From assembly GCF_027943255.1 (NCBI RefSeq), contig NC_072895.1, positions 27,502,001 to 27,566,000 on the forward strand: a stretch of 64,000 nucleotides of DNA. The letters run 5' to 3'. The notes below the pieces were generated by a model. It searched no databases. It was not told the origin of the DNA and saw only the letters and a program-made list of their open reading frames with translations. Positions 21,475-32,889 of the stretch are shown one piece after another. Both the position numbers and the translations under genes were made by a program. The stretch is from Anastrepha obliqua. Its lineage: Eukaryota; Arthropoda; Insecta; Diptera; Tephritidae. The first letter of the stretch is position 1, and each line of letters begins with the position of its first letter.

Positions 21475-22900
21475 TGGACTCTGGACGTGCGTGTGCACTA
21501 TTCAAAGTATGAGAGAAACTATGTAGCTCACGAAACACGGACCACTTTTTCATCAATTCAGTCTCATCTAACGACTCATCGTTGGAAAATGTAGGCTGTT
21601 TCTGTTACTTAGGATCCAACCTTGACAAATATGGCGACTCATTGGCATATGTCGTAAGTAGGTAGGTTAGATGGCAAGAGTATCCCAGGTACACTTCAAG
21701 TAGCACTTACGTGCCGTTATGATACCATAATGTGGACCAATACCTGTGCAAAGAAAAATTTTAGGAAACCATTTACAGCCATCCAGTGCTGTTGATGCAG
21801 TGGAGGAGATAAAAGGGATCTAGGCCGGAGAATTTCTTCAAGCTATCCCCAAAGAGCACGCTAAGGAATCTTAAGCGCCTAGCTGCCAGAGCCGGTTTTG
21901 CATAGAAAGTGCTCAGCAGTCTCTTTCTCTGCAGGATCCCCACAGCTTCTGCAATAGGGGTTGTACGGAATTTCAAGCTTCTCTGCATGAGTACCGATCA
22001 CGCAGTGACCAGTGAACGCCGCAATGAGTTTGGATATTGAATGGCGGGGAATTCCCATCACCTTAAGAGTTCTGTGTCTATCGTATTGAGGCCATAGTGT
22101 TTTTGAAATAGCACACGATGAGACAGACCTCCATCTATCTTAGCCTTTGTTTAGAAAGAAATTGTGCAGTTTCCCTTTAACAACGGTCAAGGGGACACCG
22201 ATGTCTGAGAAGGGGACAACTGAAACCGGTACTGTGGATCGGCAATTTCATTTCCCTCTATATTCCTGTGCCCAGGAACCCAGATAAGGGAATATTTCCT
22301 ACACGTTCGAGACCTTTGAGTTCCTCCGTACAGGAGTTGGCAGATACGAGTATTTTTAATCGGCTTGCAAAAGTTAGATAAGCTTTCGGCGCCGAAGACC
22401 CAGTGTGAAACTCACGCGTCATTTCCCGCCGTATAAAACTAAAAATCTTCGAATCGAACGTAAAATCAACGGATGTATATTGGATTGGACTGGCGGAACG
22501 GTTTTGTATGGATGCGTAACATGGAATGCAGCACCAAAAGATAGAAAATGCAAGTATTTGGCAAAAAGTGCCTTCCCCAAACCATCAAAATCTTCTGGCC
22601 CAATGCAGTAACAAATGACTATCTGTGGCATTTGACACAACAATAACCGATTAATACAGAAATTGTAAAACGTAAGTGGAATTGGATTGGGCATACCCTA
22701 CACAAACCACCTGACGAAATCGCTAGACGAGCCATTACATGGAACGCACAAGGCAGTAGATGTAGAGCAAGACCAGCTCATACCTGGAGAAGGCAACTGA
22801 AAGTCGTAGTAGAGAATCTCCAGCAAAGTTGGAACGAGAACAAAACTCATGTAAACGACAGGACAGCTTGGAAATAACTTATTAACGGAACGATAAGAAC
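21475..22900 (+). mobile_element. Non-LTR retrotransposon ORF2 C-terminal relic, split in two
   Basis: The first part (about 21540-21655) reads NVGCFCYLGSNLDKYGDS, the conserved ...YLGS... segment downstream of the RT catalytic site. It resumes at about 22430-22890 with VLYGCVTWN, KWNWIGHTLHKP, AITWNAQGSRCRARPAHTWR and a WNENKTHVNDRTAWK end. This order is typical of RTE/CR1-like ORF2 C-termini. The interruption (about 21655-22395) is a minus-strand fragment of an unrelated RNase H-type element. Frames are broken. Confidence 0.78.
21655..22395 (-). mobile_element. 3' fragment of an RNase H-type non-LTR element, nested
   Basis: Minus strand: a weak RNase H end (PGHRNIEGNEIAD near 22280-22240), then SISKLIAAFTGHCVIGTHAE and YCRSCGDPAEKETAEHFLC (22061-21879), a Cys/His knuckle similar to that at 32891-33130. 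The 3' UTR ends in GTAGGTAGGTT-type repeats at about 21655-21670. Numerous frameshifts. It interrupts the + strand RT relic. Confidence 0.78.
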
Positions 22901-22918
22901 TTACATATATATCATATT

Positions 22919-22952
22919 AAGTGCGCAACTAAGTTCCCGCTGTTTGTCAAAC
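22919..22952 (+). repeat. Solo terminal repeat of a mariner
   Basis: GTGCGCAACTAAGTTCCCGC followed by TGTTTGTCAA matches the left end of the mariner at 23919-25158 with few differences. No transposase follows, so this is the remnant of a largely deleted second copy. Confidence 0.75.
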
Positions 22953-23918
22953 GAGATTTTCGACGAAGATTTTCGCCTCCTTGTAGACAAAAACGACAAC
23001 CTCTCTTCGCTGTGACTGTATCGGCTCCGGTTGATTGTTTGACCACAATACTCGCATTCCCAGGGATAGTAATGAAAGGTTTGTTGAAAACTTATGCCAT
23101 AGCCAACGAGTAATAAATTGAGAAATAACAGCTGTATTATTCAAACGCTTTTCGATTTTCGCAAGGACCCATGTGTTCGATAAAGTCGTCAGAAAATTTT
23201 GTCTCGCATCACTTTTTCTGAGCCCATCAACTGCCTTGCAATTCAAAACTTTGCATTAGTTGGCACCATAGGATCCAACAAATGCTGCATTCCATCGGAA
23301 ATGAAAAAAAAACACATTTCTCGCACAGTGCATTCGTCATTATTTCAGTGAGACCCGAGGTGCCCAACCGAAGGTGTAACTTTTTAAACCCTTTTTTCGT
23401 CCTATTCGAGGATACTTTTTAAAAGGTTCTATCCATTAATCGATAGAAAATTAAATTTTAGGAAGCTACCTGGAAGCTCAAGTCGTTAGCTATAAGAAAA
23501 AAATGTTAAATTCACGTCCAAAGGCGAAAAAGAGCTGGCCAGACTTGAGGGGAAAAAGCGAATTATTCAGAGTTTTTTCTGATAAAACTTTTCAACTTAT
23601 TGATCTAACAATGCGTACGCATATTTTGTTATCTTTTAACTGTATTTCAAGACTTAGTATTAGAAAACGACTTAGTCTTGGAAAGGAGCTACAGCTGATC
23701 TCCGGGAGCTCCTTCAAAAAAGTCGTTTTGCGGGACACTATATCTCTGAACTGGATCCTTTGAAATTATATTAAAAAACCAAACAGATTTCGTTAAAGTA
23801 ATGTTAAATCTAGTAATTAATCGAAGGAATAAGTAAAATACATTTTTTGACAAAATGGCGGTTATAAAAAAAAAAAACGATTTTTGACCAACATTTCGGC
23901 CTTAAATTATTTAGTAGA
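22953..23918. other. Unassigned DNA
   Basis: A 99-codon minus-strand frame (22947-23246) exists but shows no recognisable motif. It could derive from the transposon whose end lies at 22919. The rest is AT-rich and featureless. Confidence 0.35.
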
Positions 23919-25158
23919 TGCGCAACTAAGTTCTCGCTGTTTGTCAATAGATGCCGCCAGCAGTGTGTTAGTCGATACTAACATAACCTAAACATCATAA
24001 ACCAAGCTTAGACATACATATGGTAAACAAACTGCTTCGACACATCAGTGATTTTATTTTGGTATCATATACTTTTGGTTTTGTGAAAATGTCTGATTTT
24101 GTGCCGAATAATCGTCATTTGCGGGAAGGGGGGGAAAAAAACGGCAGCTGAAGCGCATCGAGAGCTACAAAAAGCTTATGGAGATGCTGCTTTAAGTGAA
24201 AAAACGTGCCGAGATTGGTTCCGTCGCTTCAAAGACGGTGATTTTAATGTTTACGATCGTCCGCGTGAAGGAATGTCAAAAACCTTCGAACAAGCTGAAC
24301 TGGAGGCATTGCTCAATGCGGATCCGTGTCAAACGCAAGAAGAGCTTGCTTCAGTATTAGGAGTTACCCGTCAATCCATTTCCAACCGATTGCATGCTTT
24401 GGGAATGATTCAGAAACAGGGGACTTGGGTTCCTTATGAGTTAAAACTAAGGGATGTTGAACGTCGTTTTTTCGACTGTGAACAACTGCTCCAGCGGCAA
24501 AAAAGGAAGGGTCTTCTTCAACGCATCGTGACGAGTGATGAAAAATGGATTCATTACAGCAATCCAAAGAAAAGAAAGTCATGGCGATTGCCGGGTCATG
24601 CTTCTACGTTGTCGCCTCGGCCGAATATTCACGCTGCGAAGGTTATGCCATGTATTTGGTGGGACTAAGTTAGTGTTATTTATTATGAACTGTTAAAACC
24701 AACGAAACCTTCAGTGGGGATCGGTATCGACTTCAATTGATGCGATTGAGCCGAGTCCTGCACGAGAAGCGGCCGCAATACGCATTCCACAGCATGACAG
24801 CCTCACGTTGCCAAACCCGTTAAAACCTACCTGGAAACACTGAAATGGGAAATCCTGCCCCACACGCCATATTCTCCAGATATTGCGCCGTCCGATTATC
24901 ACCAGTTCCGATCGATGGCCGATGGCACATGGTCTAGCTGAACAGCAGCTCTATTCAAATGAAGACATCAAAAAATGTCTTGGTACGTAGATAGCCTCAA
25001 AAGATGAACAGTTTTACCGCGACGGCATATGAGATCTACCAGAAAGATGGGAAAAGTAGTAGCCAGCGATGTGCAATACTTTCAGTGATTCACTTGTAAC
25101 AATTTGTTTAGAATAAAGTTGTATTTTCATCAAAAAAAAACAGCGAGAACTTAGAGCA
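23919..25158 (+). mobile_element. D,D34D mariner, near full length, inactivated
   Basis: The ends match: left TGCGCAACTAAGTTCTCGCT and the right inverse at 25125-25158 (TCTAAGTTCTCGCTG). Transposase starts with ATG at 24089 (MSDFVPNNRHLRE). A small deletion at about 24125 shifts the frame, after which 24099-24668 stays open. That frame covers both HTH motifs (RDWFRRFKDGDF, LGVTRQSISNRLH) and the first Asp (VTSDEKWIHYSNPKKRKSW). After a stop at 24666 the C-terminal half appears in other frames, with HVAKPVKTYLETLKWEILPH and PYSPDIAPSDYHQF holding the third Asp. The second Asp region is damaged. It is non-functional. Confidence 0.92.
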
Positions 25159-26165
25159 TGCCACATTTTTTCAAAACAATACCAAAGGAAATTCATTAAA
25201 AATCCGGTATTGGTGAGGACCAAAGAATGAAATCTCATGTATTTATTTGAAATTTCGAATGTGCATTTAATCGAGTTTTCCTAAAACTGAGTGGGTACTG
25301 TCTGAGTATTTGTTACCTTTTATATCCAAATTTGTCGCTACATCGCCTTTTCAGCATCAGAGGCAAGGGGATGTAGTTCATTGTAATCTGATCACTGCCA
25401 CTGAAGTCACAGACGCTTCCGCCGCCCCTAATTTCCCCAGAAGCTGACTGTGCATTTGTCTCAGGTGCGACAAAACATAATTTTGATATTTTTCTTATAC
25501 TAGAGACTGTATTTATTTTCCGAGTTCTCTGACCTAAATAATATTATTTAAAGCAAAAGGTGGAACTCAACTACTCTCTTAGGTGCTCTGCAAATCTTTG
25601 AATTCCAACATTGCACAAGACAATTGCTGAGTTCGATATAGAAATTGGAAGAGTCTTATGAAGAGCTTTTGCAAACAACTGCTTCAATTCACATCATTCA
25701 TTGCACCAATTAAGTAGGAAATTTATAAAATTTATCACGCGCAATACACTTTTATCCAACTAGTCGGTGAACATCGATTTCAAGTGTAAGTAAATAACCC
25801 AACAAATTGACGTTGGTGCGTGTGAATTAGTGAGTAAGTGGAAAGTGAGAACAGAAAAGTCAACTGTCAATTTCACACATCGAAAGTCCATGACGAATGG
25901 TGTAATTTAACGCACCAAATTGTAGCAATTCACAATTTGGAGAGCCAGCAAAACCAACAAAAAGAAAAAAAAAACACAAACAAAACTAACGATTAGTGAG
26001 GCATCGCAGTGCCTACGGAAGTGGTTGAAAAATAAGTATCCGCATGATGGTAATACAGCATAGGATGTATGCACCCGGCAGGGAAAGCCTGGAATTAACG
26101 GCAGAATAAATTTAACTTGGAATTTCTTCAACTTCAAAGAAAATTATATGTAAGCAACCGCCATT
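25159..26165. other. Unassigned host DNA
   Basis: No element or exon recognised. An A-run near 25962-25985 is the only simple sequence. Confidence 0.35.
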
Positions 26166-27440
26166 TTTACACATGACTATCGTGACGTCGGTTGACCGTA
26201 AATTGTTGTTTCAGGTCGAGCGGGAAGACAATCTGTGGTACTTTTAAACACAAAGCAAGTGAGTTTGAAGCAAAAGCAAGATTTAAATCTTTAATAAATT
26301 GTAAATAAAATTGAGCATAGGGCCTCCACAAGACTCTTTCATCGTACACAGTTTGGGCTGTTGATTTTGCGCCGTTGCAAGTGATATCGGCATCTACCAG
26401 CTCGCGCAACAGCGACCTTCTCCAAGTAAACCTTGGCAGACCGCGACCTCTGCTCCTTTGCGGGTTCCAGTCCAGTGTCATTTTTGTGATGCTGGTGGTT
26501 TTCTAAGTCTGCAGGTGGCTCGCAGGTGATTAGGTAATCATCGCCATTTTCTGCGTTTGATTTGCCTTAGGATGGGTCCCTCATTCGTTGATCTCCACTG
26601 ATGCTGATGCTGTTCAGCCAGAATATTCTACAGATGATGCGGAGGCATTTATCGGCGACAGATTGGAGCCTCTGTGTGATGGTGTCAGAGACCACATGAC
26701 CTGAATATTCGCAGTTTAGAGCACCTGGAGATTTGCGAACTCGCCATACTGTCTGCATTCGCCCTTGCCTGGAATTTTTAAAATTTGCTCTGTTTAGCCT
26801 TCAGTTGACATCTTCATCTTCTCCGCCGCCTGCCGCGATAGAGCCGAGGTAGTAGAAGCATTCGACAAATTCCGCCGGACACTCGTCAACCATAAGTCCT
26901 GTTTTATTGTGGCTGACTCTCATTGCCTTCCTCTTGGCGATGTTGACCTTCAGTCCGACAGTGGGTGCCAGCTAGTCTGTCCGTCTGCGCTTGCCTGTCG
27001 GTGCGTTTGTGAGAGAGGAGGCAGATGCCATCGGTGAAACCCAGGACCTCAAGATATCTGTTAAAACTCCATACGATGCCTCTATCGTGCAAGGTCAATT
27101 GTCTCATCACGTTGTCCAGGACGATGGCGAAGAGAAGGGGCGACAGGGGATAACCTTGACTTATGCCTGTGTTGTTGGAAAATGGGTCGTTAAGGTTGCC
27201 GTTGTGATGAGGTGAATTATCTTAGCGCGAACTCCCTTTCTCTGAACGCCAGCCTCAGCCTCAGCCTGAGTCTCATTTGATTTGTCGAATGCCTTTTTAA
27301 AGTCAACGAACAGCATGTAAAGCGGGGAGTGCCACCCAACTGATTGTTCTACTATGATGCGAAGAGTGTTGGCTTGGTCAACACAGCCTTGGTGAGAGCG
27401 AAATCTAGCTTTTTCGTCCCTTAAACGAATTTAATACTTC
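26166..27440 (-). mobile_element. Non-LTR retrotransposon ORF2 relic (family shared with 57440-58100)
   Basis: On the minus strand the order is a QANTLRIIVEQS-like approach near 27380, MLFVDFKKAFDKSNET (motif A, 27320-27270), a LTT..FPTTQ region, the ASYGVLTDILRSW/SPMASASSL region (decayed catalytic box), VGLKVNIAKRKAMRVSHNKT (about 26960-26900), ECFYYLGSIAAGGG (about 26850), RVRKSPGALNCEYS (26745-26705) and TLDWNPQRSRGRGLPRFTWR (26480-26425). Many frameshifts. The + strand frame at 26991-27215 is only its shadow. Confidence 0.85.
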
Positions 27441-27819
27441 AAAAAAATAATGAAGTGATTGACTATCGACACTTCCCAGCAAGGCCGAACTATCTTTAAG
27501 GCAGTGTAGGTACCAGCCTAGGGCCCCGCATCAGCTACTGATCGCGTGCACTGAAAAAAAACCTTCGCAAATATTTCATCTATTGAAGATTTAATTTGAA
27601 AAATTGTATCCTTAGAAAAGATGATGCTTTCGAAGATGTTTGAAACGATTTTGTATTTAAAAGAGTAAGAAGAGTTAATATAAATAAATATATTTCGTTT
27701 CATCTCATTAAATTTTGGTATTTTTTTCCTTGATAAATTATACATTTAGAAGACATTCTCAATTGAAAATAAAAAAAACTATTTAAGAAAAACATCATAA
27801 TGTATATTATATCGGCCCT

Positions 27820-28345
27820 AGTCGGAACATGTGTCTTATTTGGTTCCAGGTGGCGGTGGCAGGACTCTCGTGGGAGATTGTTCGTATCCAAGTTTGATCT
27901 GGACGACCTCTGTGGCGACTTCCTTGCGAATTCCATTGAAAAGCCATTTTGGCAACATTAACGTCTTCTGTACGGAGCGCAAGTCCAATCCAATGTCATT
28001 TTGGTCTTTTCATTTCTGAATTAATTAGGCAGCTTTTAGTAAGCAGAAGAAGGTCCATATTGGAGATTGTTTCTACCAAAGTGTACGGCATATAATTCTG
28101 CGGCATTTGTTGACAAACGTTTGAACACGTCGACTTATATGGTCAGACACAAGCCAGCTCTCAGAATCATATAGGAAACCGATTTGAAGCTGGTATGTTT
28201 TTAGTGAGAGGGTGCTAGAGCCTTCTCTGCTCTGGTTAACTTATGAAGCGCAGTTCGTGGTTTACAAATACGAGCTGCAACTGCGCTACCATCTATTTTT
28301 TGATTTGGCTACGAAGGTAGCGGAATTCATCCACAGCTTCGATTG
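27820..28345 (-). mobile_element. Second minus-strand non-LTR ORF2 C-terminal relic
   Basis: Reads RYLRSQIKK-like (about 28315), then a heavily decayed segment, then a W.WIGLALRTEDVNVAKMAF region and the conserved R.RGRPDQTWIRTISHES near 27900-27850. This is the C-terminal signature of RTE-like ORF2 proteins. It is independent of the relic at 26166-27440 because the same region is present twice. It is heavily decayed. Confidence 0.7.
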
Positions 28346-28350
28346 TAGTA

Positions 28351-28904
28351 AAGGGTCCGCCATATAACTTTACGGAATTAAAAATGCTATAAAAAAGAAA
28401 CTACTCAATATTTTTCCAAACTGTTTTTTTTTACTTTGAAGTACAATCCTTCCGGTTAATGATGGAACACAACTTCATTCATATGGTTGCCTCGGCTAGC
28501 GATGCACCATCCCATACGATCGGCCCAATTTTTCAACACATTTTCGATTGTATGCGGCTGTATTTCAGCTATGACATCGCGTATGTTGGTCTTCAGTGCA
28601 TCAATTGTTGCTGGTTTGTTGGCATAACACTGGTCTTTGACGGCACCCCAAAGATAATAATCCAACGACGTCAAATCGCAGCTCCGAGGCGGCGATCTTC
28701 GAAGACAGTGCGCAAAAGATTGATCGTAGCATGATTTTCAAAGTAATGTCGCAATATTTCCCAGCGCTCTTTGAGCGTATACACAACCATTTTCGTTCAG
28801 CGGAAGAATAAAACTAATTTTCTGTCAAATCAGATGAGAGCTAAGTGTTACCATTCTTCAAATAATACCTAGTTCAAATCCGTAACGATAGATGGCGGGC
28901 CCTG
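28351..28904 (-). mobile_element. Internally deleted mariner-like element (F) with TIRs and TA duplication
   Basis: Bounded by related inverted ends (left GGGTCCGCCATATAACTTTA, right inverse GGGCCCGCCATCTATCGTTA) and TA on both sides. On the minus strand the N-terminus MVVYTLKERWEILRHYFENH (about 28790-28730) is joined after a short segment to the C-terminal DLTSLDYYLWGAVKDQ-type end (28674-28456, ending NEVVFHH). The whole catalytic centre is missing. It is a non-autonomous derivative of a D,D41D-like family not otherwise present here. Confidence 0.88.
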
Positions 28905-28917
28905 TATAACAAAGTGC

Positions 28918-29218
28918 AAGGCGGCCGTCGTAGAAATTTAAAGAGAGAACGTAGGCTCGAATCTCGGTGAAAGATCAAAATGAGGAAGAAAAAAATAATA
29001 ATTTTTCTATTAGCGGTCGCCCCTTAGCAGACACTGACAAACCTCCGAGTGTATTTCTGCCATGAAAAAAATATCCTCATAAAAAATATCTGCCGTTCGG
29101 AGTCGGCTTGAAACTGTAGGTCTCTCCATTTTTGGAACAACATCAAGACGCACACCACAAATAGGAAGAGGAGCTCGGCCAAACACCCAAAAAAGGGTGT
29201 ACGCGCCAATTATACAAG
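28918..29218 (+). repeat. tRNA-derived SINE with a deletion in the head
   Basis: GGCGGCCGTCGTAG begins the head. Most of the region between the A and B boxes is missing, the B box reads GCTCGAATCTC, and the body is complete to ACGCGCCAATTATAC. The D,D41D element at 29221 follows directly on its tail. Confidence 0.88.
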
Positions 29219-29220
29219 TA

Positions 29221-29766
29221 TAGAGTTTTCCAATCAGAGCTGTTATTTTGATATTCAAAGAAAATTGCTATTTTTTAATATAATTGATCGGATGTTTATT
29301 TCATTATAAAGCGGAGGGTATGCCGTTAATAGTGGAAAATAACATGAGGCAAATGGCCACCACAACCACGCTTACAGGACAATATCCTTTTCATGAAATT
29401 TTCCATAACCGAATTGCAAAATGGCTGCCCTATGTCCACGATAGCCTCACGAATTCCATCTTTGAGGTCTTGAATTGACCCTGGGCTGTTGGCGTAGACC
29501 TTCTCTTTCACGTGGCCCCAAAGAAAAAAGTCACAAGGAGTTAAATCACAAGATCTCGGTGGCCAATTGTGATCACCTCTTCGAGAGATAAGACGGTCCG
29601 GAAACTTTTCCCGTAAAAGATCAATGGTTTCGTTGCTTGTGTGGCACGTAGCGTCGTCTTGTTGAAAATAAACTATGTTCAGATAAATTCCATCCAATTC
29701 CGGCCATAAAAAATCGTTAATCATCTCTCGATAGCGATAGATAACACCTGTTATTGGAAAGCTCTT
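29221..29766 (-). mobile_element. D,D41D element A, 'tail' type deletion copy
   Basis: Left GAGTTTTCCAATCAGAGC and right inverse AAGAGCTTTCCAATAACAGG ends with TA flanks. The minus-strand frame 29326-29859 holds RYREMINDFLWPELDG, the second Asp (QQDDATCHTSNET), WPPRSCDLTPCDFFLWG with the third Asp 42 positions later, and the C-terminal KEKVYANSPGSIQDLKDGI. Everything before RYREMI is deleted, so the DNA-binding domain and first Asp are absent. The frame is open through the catalytic part. The track frame runs out through the right TIR. Confidence 0.9.
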
Positions 29767-31305
29767 TATATCTATAATACAATATATAAAGTGCAAGTTT
29801 GAAGCACCCAAAATTTTCGTTGAGTTTTGATAATTTTTTTTCCTGGCGAAGTTTTGCATTTTCTCCGTAAAAACGAAAAGAAAAGAAAAAAATCTGCATT
29901 TATTATAACTGCGTACTCAAATTATTATTATTTTTTTTTATTCTTATTAAAGAGTTTGAAGTTTTGATGAAAATTTGTAAAATTTTTATAAATCCAGCAA
30001 AAAGTTTAAAGCTTGGATCGTTAGAGTCTTTCAACTATATTTTTATAAAAAGTATTTCAAATTAAAAAATACGTAAATAAAAAGCGAAAACTTTTCAATA
30101 AGCGGGGATTTTATAACTATGCAGCGGGACATATACCTCACCTTTTCCGACTGGGTATGCATTTACATACCATACACCTCTACTTATAGATGACATTCAG
30201 GTTCTCATTTACAGCATCAGCAAACAATCACTCCAGGTGTCTCACGTGTCACGCCCCAAAAACGATGCTAACTGCCAAACTGAGACGATTAATCGAATGC
30301 GGCTCAACGGCAAAAGGGGGCGATTTACGCTGTACCTACTCAGCGGCTGTGGCAATGCTTTTTCACAGGACGATTTGAAAGGAGTCTGCGGCAGCTAACA
30401 GTGGCTTATAAGCGATTGAGGTTGACTTATTAGCTGCGTAATGAATTATGTTTTGAGCGAGCGCTTGCCAGAGTGCCCGGCGCAAGGGAGTTACACATAC
30501 CTGCACCCGTTTACGCATACACACATACGTACACATTTTCAATTCAATGGAATTAAAAGATTACTTTTGTTGCCCCTGATTTCTTTGTCGTGCGTACAAA
30601 ATTATAAGTAAAGTGTCGTTTAAATGCGGCAAATTGCCTTTTGTTGTGTTTTTAAATCGCTCTTTGACTAAAAATTTAGAAATGTTGTTTTTGTTGTAGT
30701 TGTAAATGTTGTTTTTGTTGTAGTTATTATTGCATTGCCAGCAAAGTGAACAACATTTTCGCTAAGCCATTTGGGCTGGCAACAAATTTGCGTCAACCAT
30801 CAAACAACCCTCGGCTGGCTTTGGGTGTTGTGTTGTTATTATTGTATTTCGCTGCGTGTCACGCACCACACTGTTTTATGTTGTGACACGCCTCCAAGCG
30901 CGCATACATTTGTACATTTATGCATATGCTAGTATCCAACGTATATATGTATGTATGTGTGAATGTGTATATATGTGTGTGTGTGTGTGTGCATGTTTGT
31001 TATTGTGTTCTTGTAGCGCAAAGCTGCATAAATTGATTTGCTGTATTTGGAAGATCCAGTTACTCTTTGCCAGCAGCAGCAGCTCATTGCGACACTTTGT
31101 TAATTTGTTTCATTTGATGCTTTGTTGGTTTCATTCCTGTTTGTTCATGCCAATAACTGCCTGGCAGTGTGCAAAACTGAAACTTTTTTCAATATAAATA
31201 TTTTCGCAAATTTTTGAATACGAAAGAGAGCTACATACAATACGTATTTATACCAAAAATATCGGATTAGCTAGGTTTATCTGTCGGTCCGTCTATCCAA
31301 TATAC
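29767..31305. other. Non-coding host DNA with microsatellites
   Basis: No transposon recognised. Contains TTGTTGTAG-type short repeats near 30685-30725 and a GTAT/TG run at 30945-30993. Composition between 30180 and 31180 is more balanced than in the flanks. A regulatory role for the neighbouring homeobox gene is conceivable but not shown. Confidence 0.4.
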
Positions 31306-31337
31306 TAGGTTGTTTAATAAGTTTTGCGGTTCGATAC
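31306..31337 (+). repeat. Solo mariner terminal repeat
   Basis: AGGTTGTTTAATAAGTTTTG then CGGTTCGATA is the inverse complement of the right end of the mariner fragment at 40775-40808 (ATCGAACCATGAAACTTATT, GAGCAACCT), with a few changes. No transposase follows. Confidence 0.7.
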
Positions 31338-31465
31338 GTAGGTAGGTAGGTAAGTATTGTGGTTGTCAATTGACACACCTAGGCCTTCTGTAGGCCCATT
31401 GTGATACCACCAGGGCTGTCCTCTCTCCTCTTTCTACATTGTCCTCATAGAACCAACCTGTGGCC
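31338..31465 (-). repeat. Non-LTR 3' UTR tail fragment
   Basis: A GTAGGTAGGTAGGTAAG repeat followed by sequence resembling the 3' UTR at 21655-21745 (both contain ...GTGATACCA/TGATACCAT... and a TACC-type tail on the minus strand). It is short and uncertain. Confidence 0.5.
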
Positions 31466-31469
31466 TTAA

Positions 31470-32109
31470 GGGGGCAGTTACCTGTAAAATTTCGACATTT
31501 TTTTTTTCATAAAATGTTAATCCTTTAAGAATATGTCAAAAAAAATTTAAGTATTTCTTATATTATAGATCGTCAACCGTGACGAGTCTATTCTTTACGT
31601 TCGACCGCTGGGAGAGGTATAGTTACGTTGCCGACTTTAGACGCGTTTTCTCAAAACTATATTTTTCGAATTGGCGCACACGATAACTCGAAAAGTTATT
31701 GACCGATCTCCCTGTAATTTTGCACACATCTTTTTTATGATACTACTTTCTATGTGAATTTAAAAGTTTTCGAAAATTTTTGGAAAAAATAATTTTTTCG
31801 AATCAAAAATTGTAAGAAAATTCGCCCGAATATAAATTTTTTTTTAGCATTTTATTCCGCGAATTTTTTTTCCATTTGTTTTGAATTCATATAGAAATTA
31901 TGACATGAATAAAAAAAAAAAGGTTTGGTTTTTTGGATTCAGTCACTGACGCCGCTGCCACAATGACCGCCGATTGAGAATCCACGCTGCGAACTTCCTG
32001 GAAGAATTAAATGATTAAAATAAAAAAAATGTTCTATATTGACTTCTTCATTTTAAATAATTTTAATGAAAATCAGGGAAAATATGGCTGTTTACAGGTA
32101 TCTGTCCCC
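31470..32109. repeat. MITE 1 with 20-bp TIRs and a TTAA flank
   Basis: The left end GGGGGCAGTTACCTGTAAA is preceded by TTAA (31466-31469). The right end is the inverse of GGGGACAGATACCTGTAAA (32091-32109). The 640-bp interior is AT-rich and non-coding, with an ACTCGAAAAGTTATTGACCG motif. TTAA plus a G-run end is consistent with a piggyBac-type target preference, but no transposase is present, so superfamily assignment is tentative. Confidence 0.75.
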
Positions 32110-32113
32110 TAAA

Positions 32114-32850
32114 GGGGTTACATGGGTTTCGTCGGGTAAAAAAGGCCTATTTTCAATATTTTTTTTTTTCTATGTAAAAAATTATTTGTTTAATTCAAAC
32201 TTTTTTCTGTCTTATAGAATAATTTCATATTTAAAGAATAATTTCTGAAATTTTCAAAACAAAAAATTTAAACTCCTCCATTGTGACGTCAATTCCGGTG
32301 ACCCCTCGAAAAAAAGGTGCGTCCGCGTTGTCAGCATAACTCCTGACAGGATCATCAAAAATGAAAAAACCAAAATAAGTGTTTTAGTTAAAACCATAAA
32401 CTCGTGCTTGAACGAAGGAAAGAAAAAAAAAGTAAAAATTTTAATTTTGACAGACAGTTTTCCTTAAAAATGAAAATTTCGGTCAAATTTGCTTGACATA
32501 TGGTTTTTTTTTTTTTAATAGTTGTAATTGAAAAAACAAGCAAAAAACCCTTCGTTCAAGCACGAGTAAATTGTATCTCGAACACCTACGTAAAATTTCA
32601 TCAAGATCGGTTGAGTAGTTTTCGAGAACATTTGACAACCGACTTGGAAAACACGGTTCCGAAAAAACGCGTTTAAAGTTTTGAGTAACAATAAAAGTGG
32701 CTTGGAGCGCACACATTCAAAAGGCTGTATCTCCGAAACTATTATTCGGATCAACTTGAAAATTTAGCATAATATTCTTGAGATGTCGTAGAACTTAATA
32801 AGCCAAAAACAAAAATCGATTTTTTGAACTCACGAAACCCATGTAACCCC
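32114..32850. repeat. MITE 2 with 20-bp TIRs, abutting MITE 1
   Basis: The left GGGGTTACATGGGTTTCGT starts four bases (TAAA) after MITE 1 ends. The right inverse of the same sequence ends at 32850 and is followed by TTAA (32851-32854). It is 737 bp and non-coding. The interior includes a GTTGAGTAGTTTTCGAGAAC segment and a CGCGTTTAAAGTTTTGAG motif comparable to that at 3155-3180. Confidence 0.78.
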
Positions 32851-32889
32851 TTAATATATCAAACAAGGCTTGTTATTTTTTTCCTTTTT

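Noticed and set aside
26991..27215. 74-codon + strand frame
   Set aside because: It is the shadow of the minus-strand reverse transcriptase relic.
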